Assembly: GCA_945889315.1 (NCBI GenBank)
Contig: CAMDBP010000005.1
Span: 1-64,000, forward strand
Direction: 5' to 3'
DNA from: Chitinophaga pinensis
GTDB taxonomy: Bacteria > Bacteroidota > Bacteroidia > NS11-12g > UBA9320
DNA length: 64,000 nucleotides
The translations under genes were made by a program, and so were the position numbers. Shown here piece after piece: positions 41,481-50,286 of the stretch (the stretch's first letter is position 1; each line of letters starts with the position of its first letter). The notes under the pieces are model-generated. The model searched no databases and was not told the DNA's origin. It saw only the letters and a list, made by a program, of their open reading frames with translations.

Positions 41481-42692
41481 TTGTCAAAAACAATCGTACA
41501 CATGGACCTAGACACTTTTTACGTGTCTGTAGAAAGACTACAGGACAATAGGCTACTAGGCGTGCCTGTACTGCTGGGCGGGGTAGGTGACAGAGGCGTG
41601 GTGGCTAGCTGCAGTTATGAGGCTCGCGCCTTTGGTGTGCACAGTGGCATGAGTATGAAAATGGCTCGACAATTATGTCCTGAAGGAATTGTAGTAAAAG
41701 GCGAGTCAGGCACCTACAGCAAGTATTCTAAAATGGTAACCGAAATAATACGAGAAGATGTGCCCGTACTCGAAAAAAGCAGTATAGACGAGTTTTATCT
41801 AGACCTTACCGGAATGGACAAATTCTTTGGGTGCTATAAGCTGGCCAGCCACATACGCGAGCGAATCATCAAAGAAACAGGTTTGCCCATTTCCTTTGGC
41901 ATGTCTATAAATAAAACCGTAAGCAAAATAGCCACGGGAGAAGCCAAACCCAACAACCAGCTAAATATAGACCCAGGATTAGAGAAGCCTTTTCTAGCGC
42001 CGCTTCCCGTAGGTAAGATACCGATGATAGGTAAAAAAACTGCTTTTATGCTAAGCCGCATGGGCGTACAAAAAATATATACGTTACAAGAAATGCCGCT
42101 AGAACTGCTGGAAAAAGCCTTTGGCAAAAACGGAAAAATGATGTGGGAAAAAGCCAATGCCATAGATCATAGCCCGCTCATTCCTTATCACGAAAAAAAG
42201 AGCATAAGTGCCGAGCGCACTTTTATGAAAGACACCATAGACGTACGCAAGCTTAAAGACATGGTAGTAGCCATGGTAGAGCAGTTGGCTTACGAACTCC
42301 GCCACGGAAAACGAGTGTGTTCTAATATCAGCATAAAGCTTAGGTACTCTGACTTTCAAACCGTGAGCAAACAGAAACAAATACCCTACACTGCCTCAGA
42401 CCACTCACTTATCGCTCATTCCAAAGAGCTCTTTGACTCATTGTACAGTCGCCGCGTGCGCATCCGCTTGGTGGGTGTTCGGCTGGGCGACTTAGCTGGC
42501 GGCGGGCACCAGATAGACCTTTTTAATGACGACGACAAAATCATAAACCTATACCAAGCCATGGACGCCATGAAAAGCCGCTATGGTGCCAATGCCGTGA
42601 GACGTAGCGTGGCTATGGAAGTAAAAGGACTGGGCCGCGGAAATCCTTTTAGCGGAGAACCCAATGTGGTGCCTGCTCATCGGAATGCCTGA
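41481..42692 (+). CDS. dinB: DNA polymerase IV (Y-family)
   Basis: 'MDLDTFYVSVERL', 'VVASCSYEARAFGVHSGMSMKMARQLCP', catalytic 'SSIDEFYLDLTG', 'SFGMSINKTVSKIAT'. Confidence 0.94.
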   Translation: MSKTIVHMDLDTFYVSVERLQDNRLLGVPVLLGGVGDRGVVASCSYEARAFGVHSGMSMKMARQLCPEGIVVKGESGTYSKYSKMVTEIIREDVPVLEKSSIDEFYLDLTGMDKFFGCYKLASHIRERIIKETGLPISFGMSINKTVSKIATGEAKPNNQLNIDPGLEKPFLAPLPVGKIPMIGKKTAFMLSRMGVQKIYTLQEMPLELLEKAFGKNGKMMWEKANAIDHSPLIPYHEKKSISAERTFMKDTIDVRKLKDMVVAMVEQLAYELRHGKRVCSNISIKLRYSDFQTVSKQKQIPYTASDHSLIAHSKELFDSLYSRRVRIRLVGVRLGDLAGGGHQIDLFNDDDKIINLYQAMDAMKSRYGANAVRRSVAMEVKGLGRGNPFSGEPNVVPAHRNA

Positions 42693-42746
42693 GGTCTAGT
42701 CAACTCTAGTAATTTACAGACGCATTCAGCGAGCAAAAAAAGTAAA

Positions 42747-45731
42747 ATGTACCTAAACTGCCACACCTACTACTCTTTCAAATACGGCACTATGTCGCCC
42801 AAGGAATTATTGTGCGAGGCCAATTCATCATATAGGAACACGCCTTCGGGGTGTATTCCTGCAGAAATCAAATTTGCTCTTACCGACATTAACAGCACCT
42901 CCGGATGTTTGTATCACGCCATGGAATGCCAAAATCGAGGTTGGCCCGTTATACTCGGTGTGGATTTTCGCACCAAAAATCAGCAAGATTTTATTGCCAT
43001 AGCCACAGACAACATCGGTTTTCAAAACATCAACTTCTACCTATCAGACCTCTTGGCCAATAGAAACAAAACGCGAGATCCTATTATTGGAAACGCCTAT
43101 ATTATATACCCGTTTAACAACGCTCCAAAACGTAAACTAAGAGCAAACGAATATGTAGGAGTAAATCATAAAGAACTGTTCGGGTTTCAAAAATATGTCG
43201 TCGATTATGAAAAAGAAAAATATGTCGCTTTAAATACCGTCACCTTCCGAAATAAAAGGGATTTTAACGCACACCGCCTATTGCGAGCCATTGATAAAAA
43301 CATGCTGCTCAGTAAATTGCCTTTGGAAGAACAAGGCGAAATGCACCATCAGTTTTATACCGAAAATGAACTGCGAAGCCTGTATGCTGGTCACGAATAC
43401 TTGCTAGAAAATACCCAAAAAATGTTGGCAAGTTGTAACCTACGTTTTGACTTTAACGACAGGGCGAAACTTGCCAATAAAAAAACCTATTCGCAAACCC
43501 AAGAACAAGACGAAAAACTGCTACACCATCTGGCAGAAGAAGGACTAAAGTACCGCTACAAGAGAAACGTCACTCCCGAAATAACTGAACGGCTACAACG
43601 TGAACTTCGAGTGATTAAGCAATGTAACTTTGTTCCCTATTTTTTAATAAACCACGGCATCGTAACCTACGCCAGAAGTAAAGGATATTTTTATGTGGGC
43701 AGAGGCAGCGGAGCCAATAGCTTGGTGGCTTACTTGCTGCGAATTACCAATGTAGACCCCATAGAACTCGACCTTTACTTTGAACGATTTATAAACCCAA
43801 GCCGTAAGTCTCCTCCTGATTTTGATCTTGATTTTAGTTGGCGAGACAGAAATGATGTAACCAAATACATTTTTGACACCTATCCCAATACCGCTTTAAT
43901 GGGTGCTTTTGTTACATTTCGGGCTAAATCTGTAATCCGCGAAATAGGAAAAGTACTAGGCTTGCCTGCCGACGAAATAAAAAACATACAACGCGTTCGA
44001 GACCCAAATCAATTAGACCATGTTGCTCGCCTATGTCTGCTATACAGCCACTACATACACGGGTTTCCAAATCACCTGAGTGTGCACAGCAGCGGCATAG
44101 TAATTACCGAAAAACCCATCCAATATTATGGAGCTACGAGCATGCCTCCCAAGGGCTTTCCTACTGCTCACTTTGATATGCACATAGCAGAAGACGCGGG
44201 CATCTACAAATACGATATTCTAGCTCAACGAGGCTTGGGCAAAATAAAAGATACCCTGCAAGTGATTAAGCAAAACCAACCCGATGCCCCTGATTTTGAT
44301 ATAGACGACATCGACCGTTTTAAACAAGATGAAAAAATAAAAGACTTACTCCGTAGAGGTGACGCTATTGGCTGTTTTTATGTAGAAAGTCCTGCCATGC
44401 GAGCGCTTATGAAAAAATTAGAAGTGGATGACTATCGGGGTTTGGTGGCGGCTAGTTCTATCATACGACCCGGTGTAAGCAACAGTGGCATGATGACTGA
44501 ATATATAAAACGACACCGAGACCCCGAAGCGCGAAAAGCCACGCACCCAGTTCTTGCTAAAATACTAAACGACACCTACGGAGTAATGGTGTATCAAGAA
44601 GATGTGCTTAAGGTGGCGCATTATTTTGCCGGACTCACGCTAGAAGAGTCGGATGTACTAAGGCGCGGCATGAGTTTTAAATTCAGACAAAGAACTGAGT
44701 TTAAGGAAATTGAAAAGCTTTTTTTTGACAACTGCGCCGCCAAAGGGTATAAGCCGAAACTAAGCCAAGAAGTGTGGACACAAATAGAGAGTTTTGCCAG
44801 CTATGCTTTTGCCAAGGGGCACTCAGCTAGCTATGCGGTAGAAAGTTACCAAAGTCTTTTTTTAAAAGCCTACTACCCGCTGGAGTATATGGTAGCTACT
44901 ATTAACAATTTTGGCGGGTTTTATTGCACGGAGCACTATATACAAGAAGCACGGCTAAAAGGGGCGAGCGTAGAAGCTCCGTGTGTGAATGGAAGCCTGT
45001 TTATTACCACTATTTGTGGCAAGATCATTAAACTAGGGTTTCAGCACGTGGCGCAACTAGAGGTTAAAACGGTAAATGCGTTTCTAAAAGAACGTATAAA
45101 TAACGGCGCCTTTACAGAATTAGACGACTTTGTAAATAGAGTGACCATTAGTTTAGAGCAGGTCATTATTCTCATTCGCGTAAACGCCTTTCGTTTTAGC
45201 CATAAAAGCAAGCATTGGCTGCTATGGAAAGCCCATTTTCTGTTGGCTGAAATCAAGACCAGCTTCTCTCACCCTAAGCTATTTGCTTTTCATAACCAAA
45301 CCAAAAACGTTGCTATTCCAGAACTGGTAGGCGTACCCTACGAAGACCCGATGGACGAAATAGACTATTTGGGATTCCCACTCTGCTCACCGTTTGAATT
45401 GGTAGATGACGATATGCTTACCCACAAAACAGTAGCTAGCGATTTTACCAAATTGCTACATCGCGTCATTACTATAACGGGCTACTTGGTACACATCAAG
45501 CGTACCAAAACCAAGGGACGCATAGAACAAGAAATGTTTTTTGGTACCTTTATGGACCGTGAAGGTGTTTTTTTTGACAGCGTTCATTTTCCCTTGTCTG
45601 CTCAACAATATCCTTTCAGGGGTGGCGGCATTTATACACTTCGCGGCAAGGTTTCAGAAGACTTCGGGCACATAACGTTAGAAGCTCATTACATGGTAAA
45701 AGTACCTTATGGTAAATTGGTGAAGGGGTGA
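42747..45731 (+). CDS. DNA polymerase III alpha subunit-like, DnaE2/error-prone type
   Basis: 'FYVGRGSGANSLVAYLLRITNVDPIELDLYFERFINPSRKSPPDFDLDFSWRDRNDV', 'YGVMVYQEDVLKVAHYFAGLTLEESDVLRRGMS', 'FAKGHSASYAVESYQSLFLKAYYPLEYM'; lies directly after dinB. Confidence 0.93.
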   Translation: MYLNCHTYYSFKYGTMSPKELLCEANSSYRNTPSGCIPAEIKFALTDINSTSGCLYHAMECQNRGWPVILGVDFRTKNQQDFIAIATDNIGFQNINFYLSDLLANRNKTRDPIIGNAYIIYPFNNAPKRKLRANEYVGVNHKELFGFQKYVVDYEKEKYVALNTVTFRNKRDFNAHRLLRAIDKNMLLSKLPLEEQGEMHHQFYTENELRSLYAGHEYLLENTQKMLASCNLRFDFNDRAKLANKKTYSQTQEQDEKLLHHLAEEGLKYRYKRNVTPEITERLQRELRVIKQCNFVPYFLINHGIVTYARSKGYFYVGRGSGANSLVAYLLRITNVDPIELDLYFERFINPSRKSPPDFDLDFSWRDRNDVTKYIFDTYPNTALMGAFVTFRAKSVIREIGKVLGLPADEIKNIQRVRDPNQLDHVARLCLLYSHYIHGFPNHLSVHSSGIVITEKPIQYYGATSMPPKGFPTAHFDMHIAEDAGIYKYDILAQRGLGKIKDTLQVIKQNQPDAPDFDIDDIDRFKQDEKIKDLLRRGDAIGCFYVESPAMRALMKKLEVDDYRGLVAASSIIRPGVSNSGMMTEYIKRHRDPEARKATHPVLAKILNDTYGVMVYQEDVLKVAHYFAGLTLEESDVLRRGMSFKFRQRTEFKEIEKLFFDNCAAKGYKPKLSQEVWTQIESFASYAFAKGHSASYAVESYQSLFLKAYYPLEYMVATINNFGGFYCTEHYIQEARLKGASVEAPCVNGSLFITTICGKIIKLGFQHVAQLEVKTVNAFLKERINNGAFTELDDFVNRVTISLEQVIILIRVNAFRFSHKSKHWLLWKAHFLLAEIKTSFSHPKLFAFHNQTKNVAIPELVGVPYEDPMDEIDYLGFPLCSPFELVDDDMLTHKTVASDFTKLLHRVITITGYLVHIKRTKTKGRIEQEMFFGTFMDREGVFFDSVHFPLSAQQYPFRGGGIYTLRGKVSEDFGHITLEAHYMVKVPYGKLVKG

Positions 45732-45988
45732 AGGGTTTTTATCGATTGACAAAAACGCCTAACATATCGGCTATCTCCAAGACATTACTAAGCCAGTTTA
45801 CTTACTCCACCACTGCCTTGTGCACTTCTAAAACTCCATCTTTCTGGACTATTCTCACAAAAGAAATGCAACCGTCGGGACAAGACAACTCCGGCTCCAA
45901 AGGGACATCTAACCAGGCAAAAAGCAGCGCTAAAAGTTCGTTTACACACCACGGGGTACAAAAGGCAAGCAGCTTAGCGCCTTTCCAC

Positions 45989-45996
45989 TACATTTG
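45989..45996 (+). promoter_or_regulatory. Bacteroidota-type -7 element (TACATTTG) upstream of era
   Basis: Match to TAnnTTTG 5 nt upstream of ATG 46002. Confidence 0.45.
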
Positions 45997-46001
45997 CACT
46001 A

Positions 46002-46883
46002 ATGTTCAAAACAGCATTTATTACGATACTAGGCTTACCCAACGCAGGAAAATCTACTTTTCTAAATGCGGTACTGGGTGAAGATCTAGTGATTACCAAC
46101 CCAAAAGCACAGACTACACGTCACCGCATTAAGGGAATACTAAACGATAAAGACTACCAACTCGTGTTTTCTGATACACCTGGTATTATTAAAGAATCCG
46201 CCTACAGATTACAGGACGCCATGATGGGCGCTGTAAATGAATCATTGGATGATGCCGATGTTGTACTGCTTATTTTAGACGGTCAGTTTCCTAAGATTGA
46301 AGAGTTTGAAGCTTATAAGGACAAGATTACCTGTCCGTTGGTTATTGCCATGAATAAGGTGGATCTGGTTCAAGATCAAGAAAAACTACAGGCCGATATA
46401 GACAGGGTAAAAGAATACTTCGGCACCGAATTAATATTTGCAGTAAGCGCAAAAGAAAACTTTAACGTAAGCGGCATTATCGGCGCTCTTGTAAACCTAG
46501 CTCCCGAACATCCTGCTTTTTATGATACTGAATCTATTAGCGATGAAAATGTGCGATTCCTGGTAAGCGAGATGATTCGTGAGCAAATTTTAACGCAATT
46601 TAAAAAGGAAATTCCATACAGCGTTGAGGTTAGTGTAACAGAATACAATGAGAAAGAAAAACTAGACGAAATATATGCTACCATTTTTGTAGAGCGGGAC
46701 TCACAAAAAGGTATAATGTTAGGCAAAGGTGGCGCTGCAATTAAAAACTTAGGTATCGCTTCCCGTAAACGCATTGAAGATTTTATAAAAAAGAAAATTT
46801 TTCTTTCACTTAGCATTAAGGTAAAAAAAGACTGGCGTACCGACGATCAACAGTTGCAATACTTTGGTTATATAAAGAAGTAA
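46002..46883 (+). CDS. era: GTPase Era
   Basis: 'ITILGLPNAGKSTFLNAVLGEDLVITNPKAQTTRHRIKGIL', 'DTPGI', 'NKVD', KH domain 'KGIMLGKGGAAIKNLGIASRKRIEDFI'. Confidence 0.96.
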   Translation: MFKTAFITILGLPNAGKSTFLNAVLGEDLVITNPKAQTTRHRIKGILNDKDYQLVFSDTPGIIKESAYRLQDAMMGAVNESLDDADVVLLILDGQFPKIEEFEAYKDKITCPLVIAMNKVDLVQDQEKLQADIDRVKEYFGTELIFAVSAKENFNVSGIIGALVNLAPEHPAFYDTESISDENVRFLVSEMIREQILTQFKKEIPYSVEVSVTEYNEKEKLDEIYATIFVERDSQKGIMLGKGGAAIKNLGIASRKRIEDFIKKKIFLSLSIKVKKDWRTDDQQLQYFGYIKK

Positions 46884-46894
46884 CTTTTAAACAC

Positions 46895-46902
46895 TACCTT
46901 TG
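46895..46902 (+). promoter_or_regulatory. Bacteroidota-type -7 element (TACCTTTG) upstream of der
   Basis: Match to TAnnTTTG in era-der intergenic region. Confidence 0.4.
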
Positions 46903-47002
46903 CGGCCTTGTAAAAGGCACAACTTCTCCTGAAGATCTTCCACAAAATTTTACAAAAGGCTGCGGATAGCAGAAACATAGCATTATTAAACAACCTTAAA
47001 CA

Positions 47003-48307
47003 ATGGCAGGAATAGTAGCGATAGTCGGAAGACCCAACGTCGGAAAATCAACTCTTTTTAACAGACTTATTGGTGAGCGTAAAGCAATCGTAGATGACGT
47101 AAGTGGCGTAACTCGCGATCGTCACTATGGTAAGAGTGAGTGGATAGGTAAAGAGTTTACCGTAATAGATACGGGCGGATACGTAAAAGACAGTAAAGAT
47201 ATTTTTGAAAGTCACATTCGTGAACAAGTAATGTTAGCTATTGCTGAAGCGGATGTCTTGCTTTTTATGGTAGATGCTGTGTTAGATCCTAGTGATCTGG
47301 ATATTGCTTTTGCTAAAATTGTGCGCCAAAGTAAGAAACCATACCTCGTTGTAGCTAATAAAGCGGATAATGATGAGCGGATGTTTATGGCTAATTCTTA
47401 TTACGCAATGGGTATTGACAACCTTTATCCTCTGTCGTCTCTCTCGGGTAGCGGAACGGGTGAATTGTTAGACGCTCTTGTTCCTTTATTGCCAGACGGA
47501 GACGTAGACACTGAAGATAATGTTCCTAAAATTGCCTTTGTAGGCCGTCCTAACGCTGGTAAATCTACCATTTGTAATACGCTTTTAGGTGAAGAGCGAA
47601 ACATTGTCACGGATATACCCGGAACCACAAGGGACACACTTTTTGTGAGATATAAAGCATTTAACCACGATTTATATCTAGTAGACACTGCTGGGGTAAG
47701 AAAAAAGAGTAAAGTAAGCGAAGACATTGAGTTCTATTCTGTAATGCGAAGCATTCGTGCCATAGAAAATGTAGATGTGGTTGCCATCGTGGTAGATGCC
47801 ACCAGGGGAATCGAAGCGCAAGACATGAACCTTTTCGGATTGGCCCAAAAAAACGGAAAAGGTGTTGTGATTATAATTAACAAATGGGACCTGGTAGAAA
47901 AAGACACCAATACAGCCAAAGATTACGAATCTTTAATTAAAGACAAAATAGCCCCCTTTACAGATGTGCCAATCCTTTTTGTTTCAGCTCTTACCAAACA
48001 ACGTGTGTTAAAAGCTTTGGATGTGATCATGGAAGTTTATGAAAACATGAACACCAAAATAACCACATCTAAACTAAACGATTTCTTCTTGCCAATAATA
48101 GAAAGACAACCACCACCAGCACTAAAGGGAAAATATGTGAAGATAAAGTATATTACTCAACTGCCAACAGCGTGTCCCTCTTTTGCATTTTTCTGTAATT
48201 TACCGCAATATATTCCGGACAGTTATAAGCGCTTTTTAGAAAATAAATTCAGGGAACATTACAAGTTTACGGGGATTCCTTTGAGAATTTATTTTCGCAA
48301 AAAGTAA
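47003..48307 (+). CDS. der: Ribosome biogenesis GTPase Der (EngA), tandem G domains
   Basis: Two P-loops 'VGRPNVGKSTLFNRLIG' and 'VGRPNAGKSTICNTLLG' with C-terminal KH-like domain. Confidence 0.97.
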   Translation: MAGIVAIVGRPNVGKSTLFNRLIGERKAIVDDVSGVTRDRHYGKSEWIGKEFTVIDTGGYVKDSKDIFESHIREQVMLAIAEADVLLFMVDAVLDPSDLDIAFAKIVRQSKKPYLVVANKADNDERMFMANSYYAMGIDNLYPLSSLSGSGTGELLDALVPLLPDGDVDTEDNVPKIAFVGRPNAGKSTICNTLLGEERNIVTDIPGTTRDTLFVRYKAFNHDLYLVDTAGVRKKSKVSEDIEFYSVMRSIRAIENVDVVAIVVDATRGIEAQDMNLFGLAQKNGKGVVIIINKWDLVEKDTNTAKDYESLIKDKIAPFTDVPILFVSALTKQRVLKALDVIMEVYENMNTKITTSKLNDFFLPIIERQPPPALKGKYVKIKYITQLPTACPSFAFFCNLPQYIPDSYKRFLENKFREHYKFTGIPLRIYFRKK

Positions 48308-48312
48308 TCGTT

Positions 48313-48341
48313 TTGTAGTTTATTACAAAATCATATATTTG
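48313..48341 (+). promoter_or_regulatory. Bacteroidota-type promoter (-33 TTG, -7 TATATTTG) for small Glu-rich lipoprotein
   Basis: TTG at 48313-48315 and TATATTTG at 48334-48341, spacer 18 nt. Confidence 0.5.
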
Positions 48342-48382
48342 CAATCTTATTTAAATATTTAACAATTAAAATTACGCGTAAC

Positions 48383-48586
48383 ATGAAAAAAATTATTGCT
48401 CTATTCGCTATCGTTTCTGTATTCGGATTCGTAGCGTGCAACAACGCAGCTGAAACTACTGACGAGGCTACAACTGAAGAAACAATGGAAGCTCCTGCTG
48501 AAGAAGTAACTGAAGAAGCTCCTGCAACTGAAGAAGCTCCTGCTGAAGTAACTGAAGAAGCTCCTGCAACTGAGGAAGCTCACTAA
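48383..48586 (+). CDS. Small acidic repeat lipoprotein (Glu/Ala/Pro/Thr-rich)
   Basis: Lipobox 'MKKIIALFAIVSVFGFVACNN' followed by 'EAPAEEVTEEAPATEEAPAEVTEEAPATEEAH'; promoter upstream and terminator downstream. Confidence 0.75.
   Translation: MKKIIALFAIVSVFGFVACNNAAETTDEATTEETMEAPAEEVTEEAPATEEAPAEVTEEAPATEEAH
48488..48574 (+). repeat. Imperfect tandem repeat inside small lipoprotein (45 bp + 42 bp)
   Basis: gaagctcctgctgaagaagtaactgaagaagctcctgcaactgaa (48488-48532) then the same unit lacking one GAA codon (48533-48574). Confidence 0.85.
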
Positions 48587-48607
48587 GTCAATTTAAATTT
48601 TAAATTT

Positions 48608-48638
48608 AAAGGGTTGCTCAATGAGCAACCCTTTTTTT
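48608..48638 (+). terminator. Strong intrinsic-type terminator
   Basis: AAAGGGTTGCTCAATGAGCAACCCTTTTTTT perfect stem with T-run. Confidence 0.85.
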
Positions 48639-48650
48639 ATATTCGCTTAT

Positions 48651-48839
48651 ATGAATTATAAATTACTTCTTTTTGTCGCTACATCATTAGCCGCTTGCAC
48701 AGCAAGCAACACAACTCCCGAGGAAGACGCTATCCAAGAATTAACTGTCGACGCAATGCTGAAAAAAGATTCAATACGTGCAGATTCAATGTTGAAATCG
48801 CTAATGACCCAACAAGTAGATACCTTGTCTGTTAATTGA
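48651..48839 (+). CDS. Small lipoprotein, hypothetical
   Basis: 'MNYKLLLFVATSLAACTASNTTPEEDAIQELTVD' lipobox. ORF track start at 48621 lies in the preceding terminator, so ATG 48651 is preferred. Confidence 0.6.
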   Translation: MNYKLLLFVATSLAACTASNTTPEEDAIQELTVDAMLKKDSIRADSMLKSLMTQQVDTLSVN

Positions 48840-48875
48840 AAAGACTCGCCTTTTACAGCATAATAGACGGCATTT

Positions 48876-49883
48876 TTACAAGCAACTAAATTGTTCCAAA
48901 AATCTCTTGTCACTATTAAAAAATGTGCGAAGATCCTTTACGCCGAATTTTAACATCGCCATTCTATCCACCCCGAGACCAAACGCAAAACCTGAATATA
49001 TCGACGTATCTATTTTGCAATTTTCTAAAACATTAGGATCTACCATGCCACACCCTAAAATTTCAAGCCATCCTGTTCCTTTTGTTAATCTATAATCTGA
49101 TTCCGTTTCAAGACCTAAATAAATGTCCATTTCTGCACTTGGCTCAGTAAATGGGAAATAAGATGCCCTAAATCTTACCCGGGTATTTTGTCCAAAAAAT
49201 TCTTGGACAAAATTATATAGCGTTTGTTTTAGGTCTGAGAAAGAAACTCCTTTATCTATATATAAACCTTCAACCTGATGGAAAAAACAGTTAGAACGGG
49301 CTGAAATAGCCTCATTTCTATAAACACGTCCCGGCATTATACTTCTTATAGGTAAAGTACCTTCTTCCATTAGTCTTACTTGTACAGACGATGTGTGGGT
49401 GCGTAATGCAATATCATCCTCTACAAAGAAAGTATCTTGCATGTCTCTAGCAGGATGATTATCTGGAAAATTTAATGCTGAAAAATTGTGCCAATCATCT
49501 TCTATCTCAGGCCCTGTAGAAACGGAAAACCCTAGCCGTTCAAAAATTAATGTCATTTCATCAATAATTGAAGTTATAGGATGTCTACTTCCCACCTCAG
49601 TGTAATAACCAGGTAAAGGATCACTTTTATAATCTATACTCTTTAATTCTTCTAAAAACAATTGTGCATCAAGATAAACTTGCTCAACTTTTAACTTAAG
49701 TATATTTAAGTCTTTACCTATGACTTTTTTTTCTTCATTAGTTAAATTTTTAAAATCAACAAATAACTGATTTACTAAACCTTTCTTTACTAAAAATTTT
49801 AGTTTATAAGCTTCAAGCTCCTCTTTGCTCGTTATTGCAAATTTTTCTACGTCGCTAATTATTTTATTAATCTGATCTTTCAT
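48876..49883 (-). CDS. pheS: Phenylalanine--tRNA ligase alpha subunit
   Basis: 'GSRHPITSIIDEMTLIFERLGFSVSTGPEIEDDWHNFSALNFPDNHPARDMQDTFF', 'RFRASYFPFTEPSAEMDIY', 'GLGVDRMAMLKFGVKDLR'. Confidence 0.97.
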   Translation of the reverse strand: MKDQINKIISDVEKFAITSKEELEAYKLKFLVKKGLVNQLFVDFKNLTNEEKKVIGKDLNILKLKVEQVYLDAQLFLEELKSIDYKSDPLPGYYTEVGSRHPITSIIDEMTLIFERLGFSVSTGPEIEDDWHNFSALNFPDNHPARDMQDTFFVEDDIALRTHTSSVQVRLMEEGTLPIRSIMPGRVYRNEAISARSNCFFHQVEGLYIDKGVSFSDLKQTLYNFVQEFFGQNTRVRFRASYFPFTEPSAEMDIYLGLETESDYRLTKGTGWLEILGCGMVDPNVLENCKIDTSIYSGFAFGLGVDRMAMLKFGVKDLRTFFNSDKRFLEQFSCL

Positions 49884-50286
49884 TTAACCCCACAAAGAAA
49901 ACAAACTCTTCTGTTCGTTACAAGTAAATACGTTTACACACTTTCTGTTAGTTATTTTTTAAATTATAATTTTAAATTAATAGTAGTAGTATAAGTGTGT
50001 GTTGATACGGTGATATTAAAATTATGATTTATGGAATTAAACATATAGTTAACATTATAAAATTTTATAAATAGTTTATAATGAATGAATTAACATAATT
50101 ATTAGTTTATGTTTATATATTAAATAACATGTAAATGTTAATAATACTGATGTGTAAAATAGTGTTGGATTATGTTAGTATATACGGTAAGATAAATATG
50201 AGTGAGTGGATAATAAATATAAGATGATGTATTTATGAGTTATAACCCGCTAATAACACAGTATGTTAATAATAATGTTATTAAAT
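49884..50286. other. Candidate chromosomal replication origin (oriC): AT-rich intergenic region at a GC-skew inversion
   Basis: No ORF; 72 G+C in the 360 nt from 49921 to 50280 (hand count, about 80% AT). + strand changes from C-rich on the left to G-rich on the right at about 49.98 kb. Same-orientation DnaA-box-like 9-mers at 50000-50008 (TGTTGATAC), 50136-50144 (TGTTAATAA), 50151-50159 (TGTGTAAAA), 50205-50213 (AGTGGATAA) and 50264-50272 (TGTTAATAA). mnmG/gidA lies nearby. Confidence 0.55.

Noticed and set aside
45728-46081. 117 aa + strand ORF between dnaE2 and era as a real gene
   Set aside because: Overlaps the era start by 80 nt out of frame, spans the putative era -7 element, and has low-complexity Ser/Thr/Lys composition.
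48488-48574. Tandem repeats considered as a CRISPR-like or minisatellite array
   Set aside because: In-frame coding repeats with no spacers; explained by the lipoprotein's amino acid repeat.
48401-48583. 60 aa antisense ORF 'MSFLSCRSFFSYFSRSFF...'
   Set aside because: Antisense translation of the acidic repeat lipoprotein; repeat artefact.
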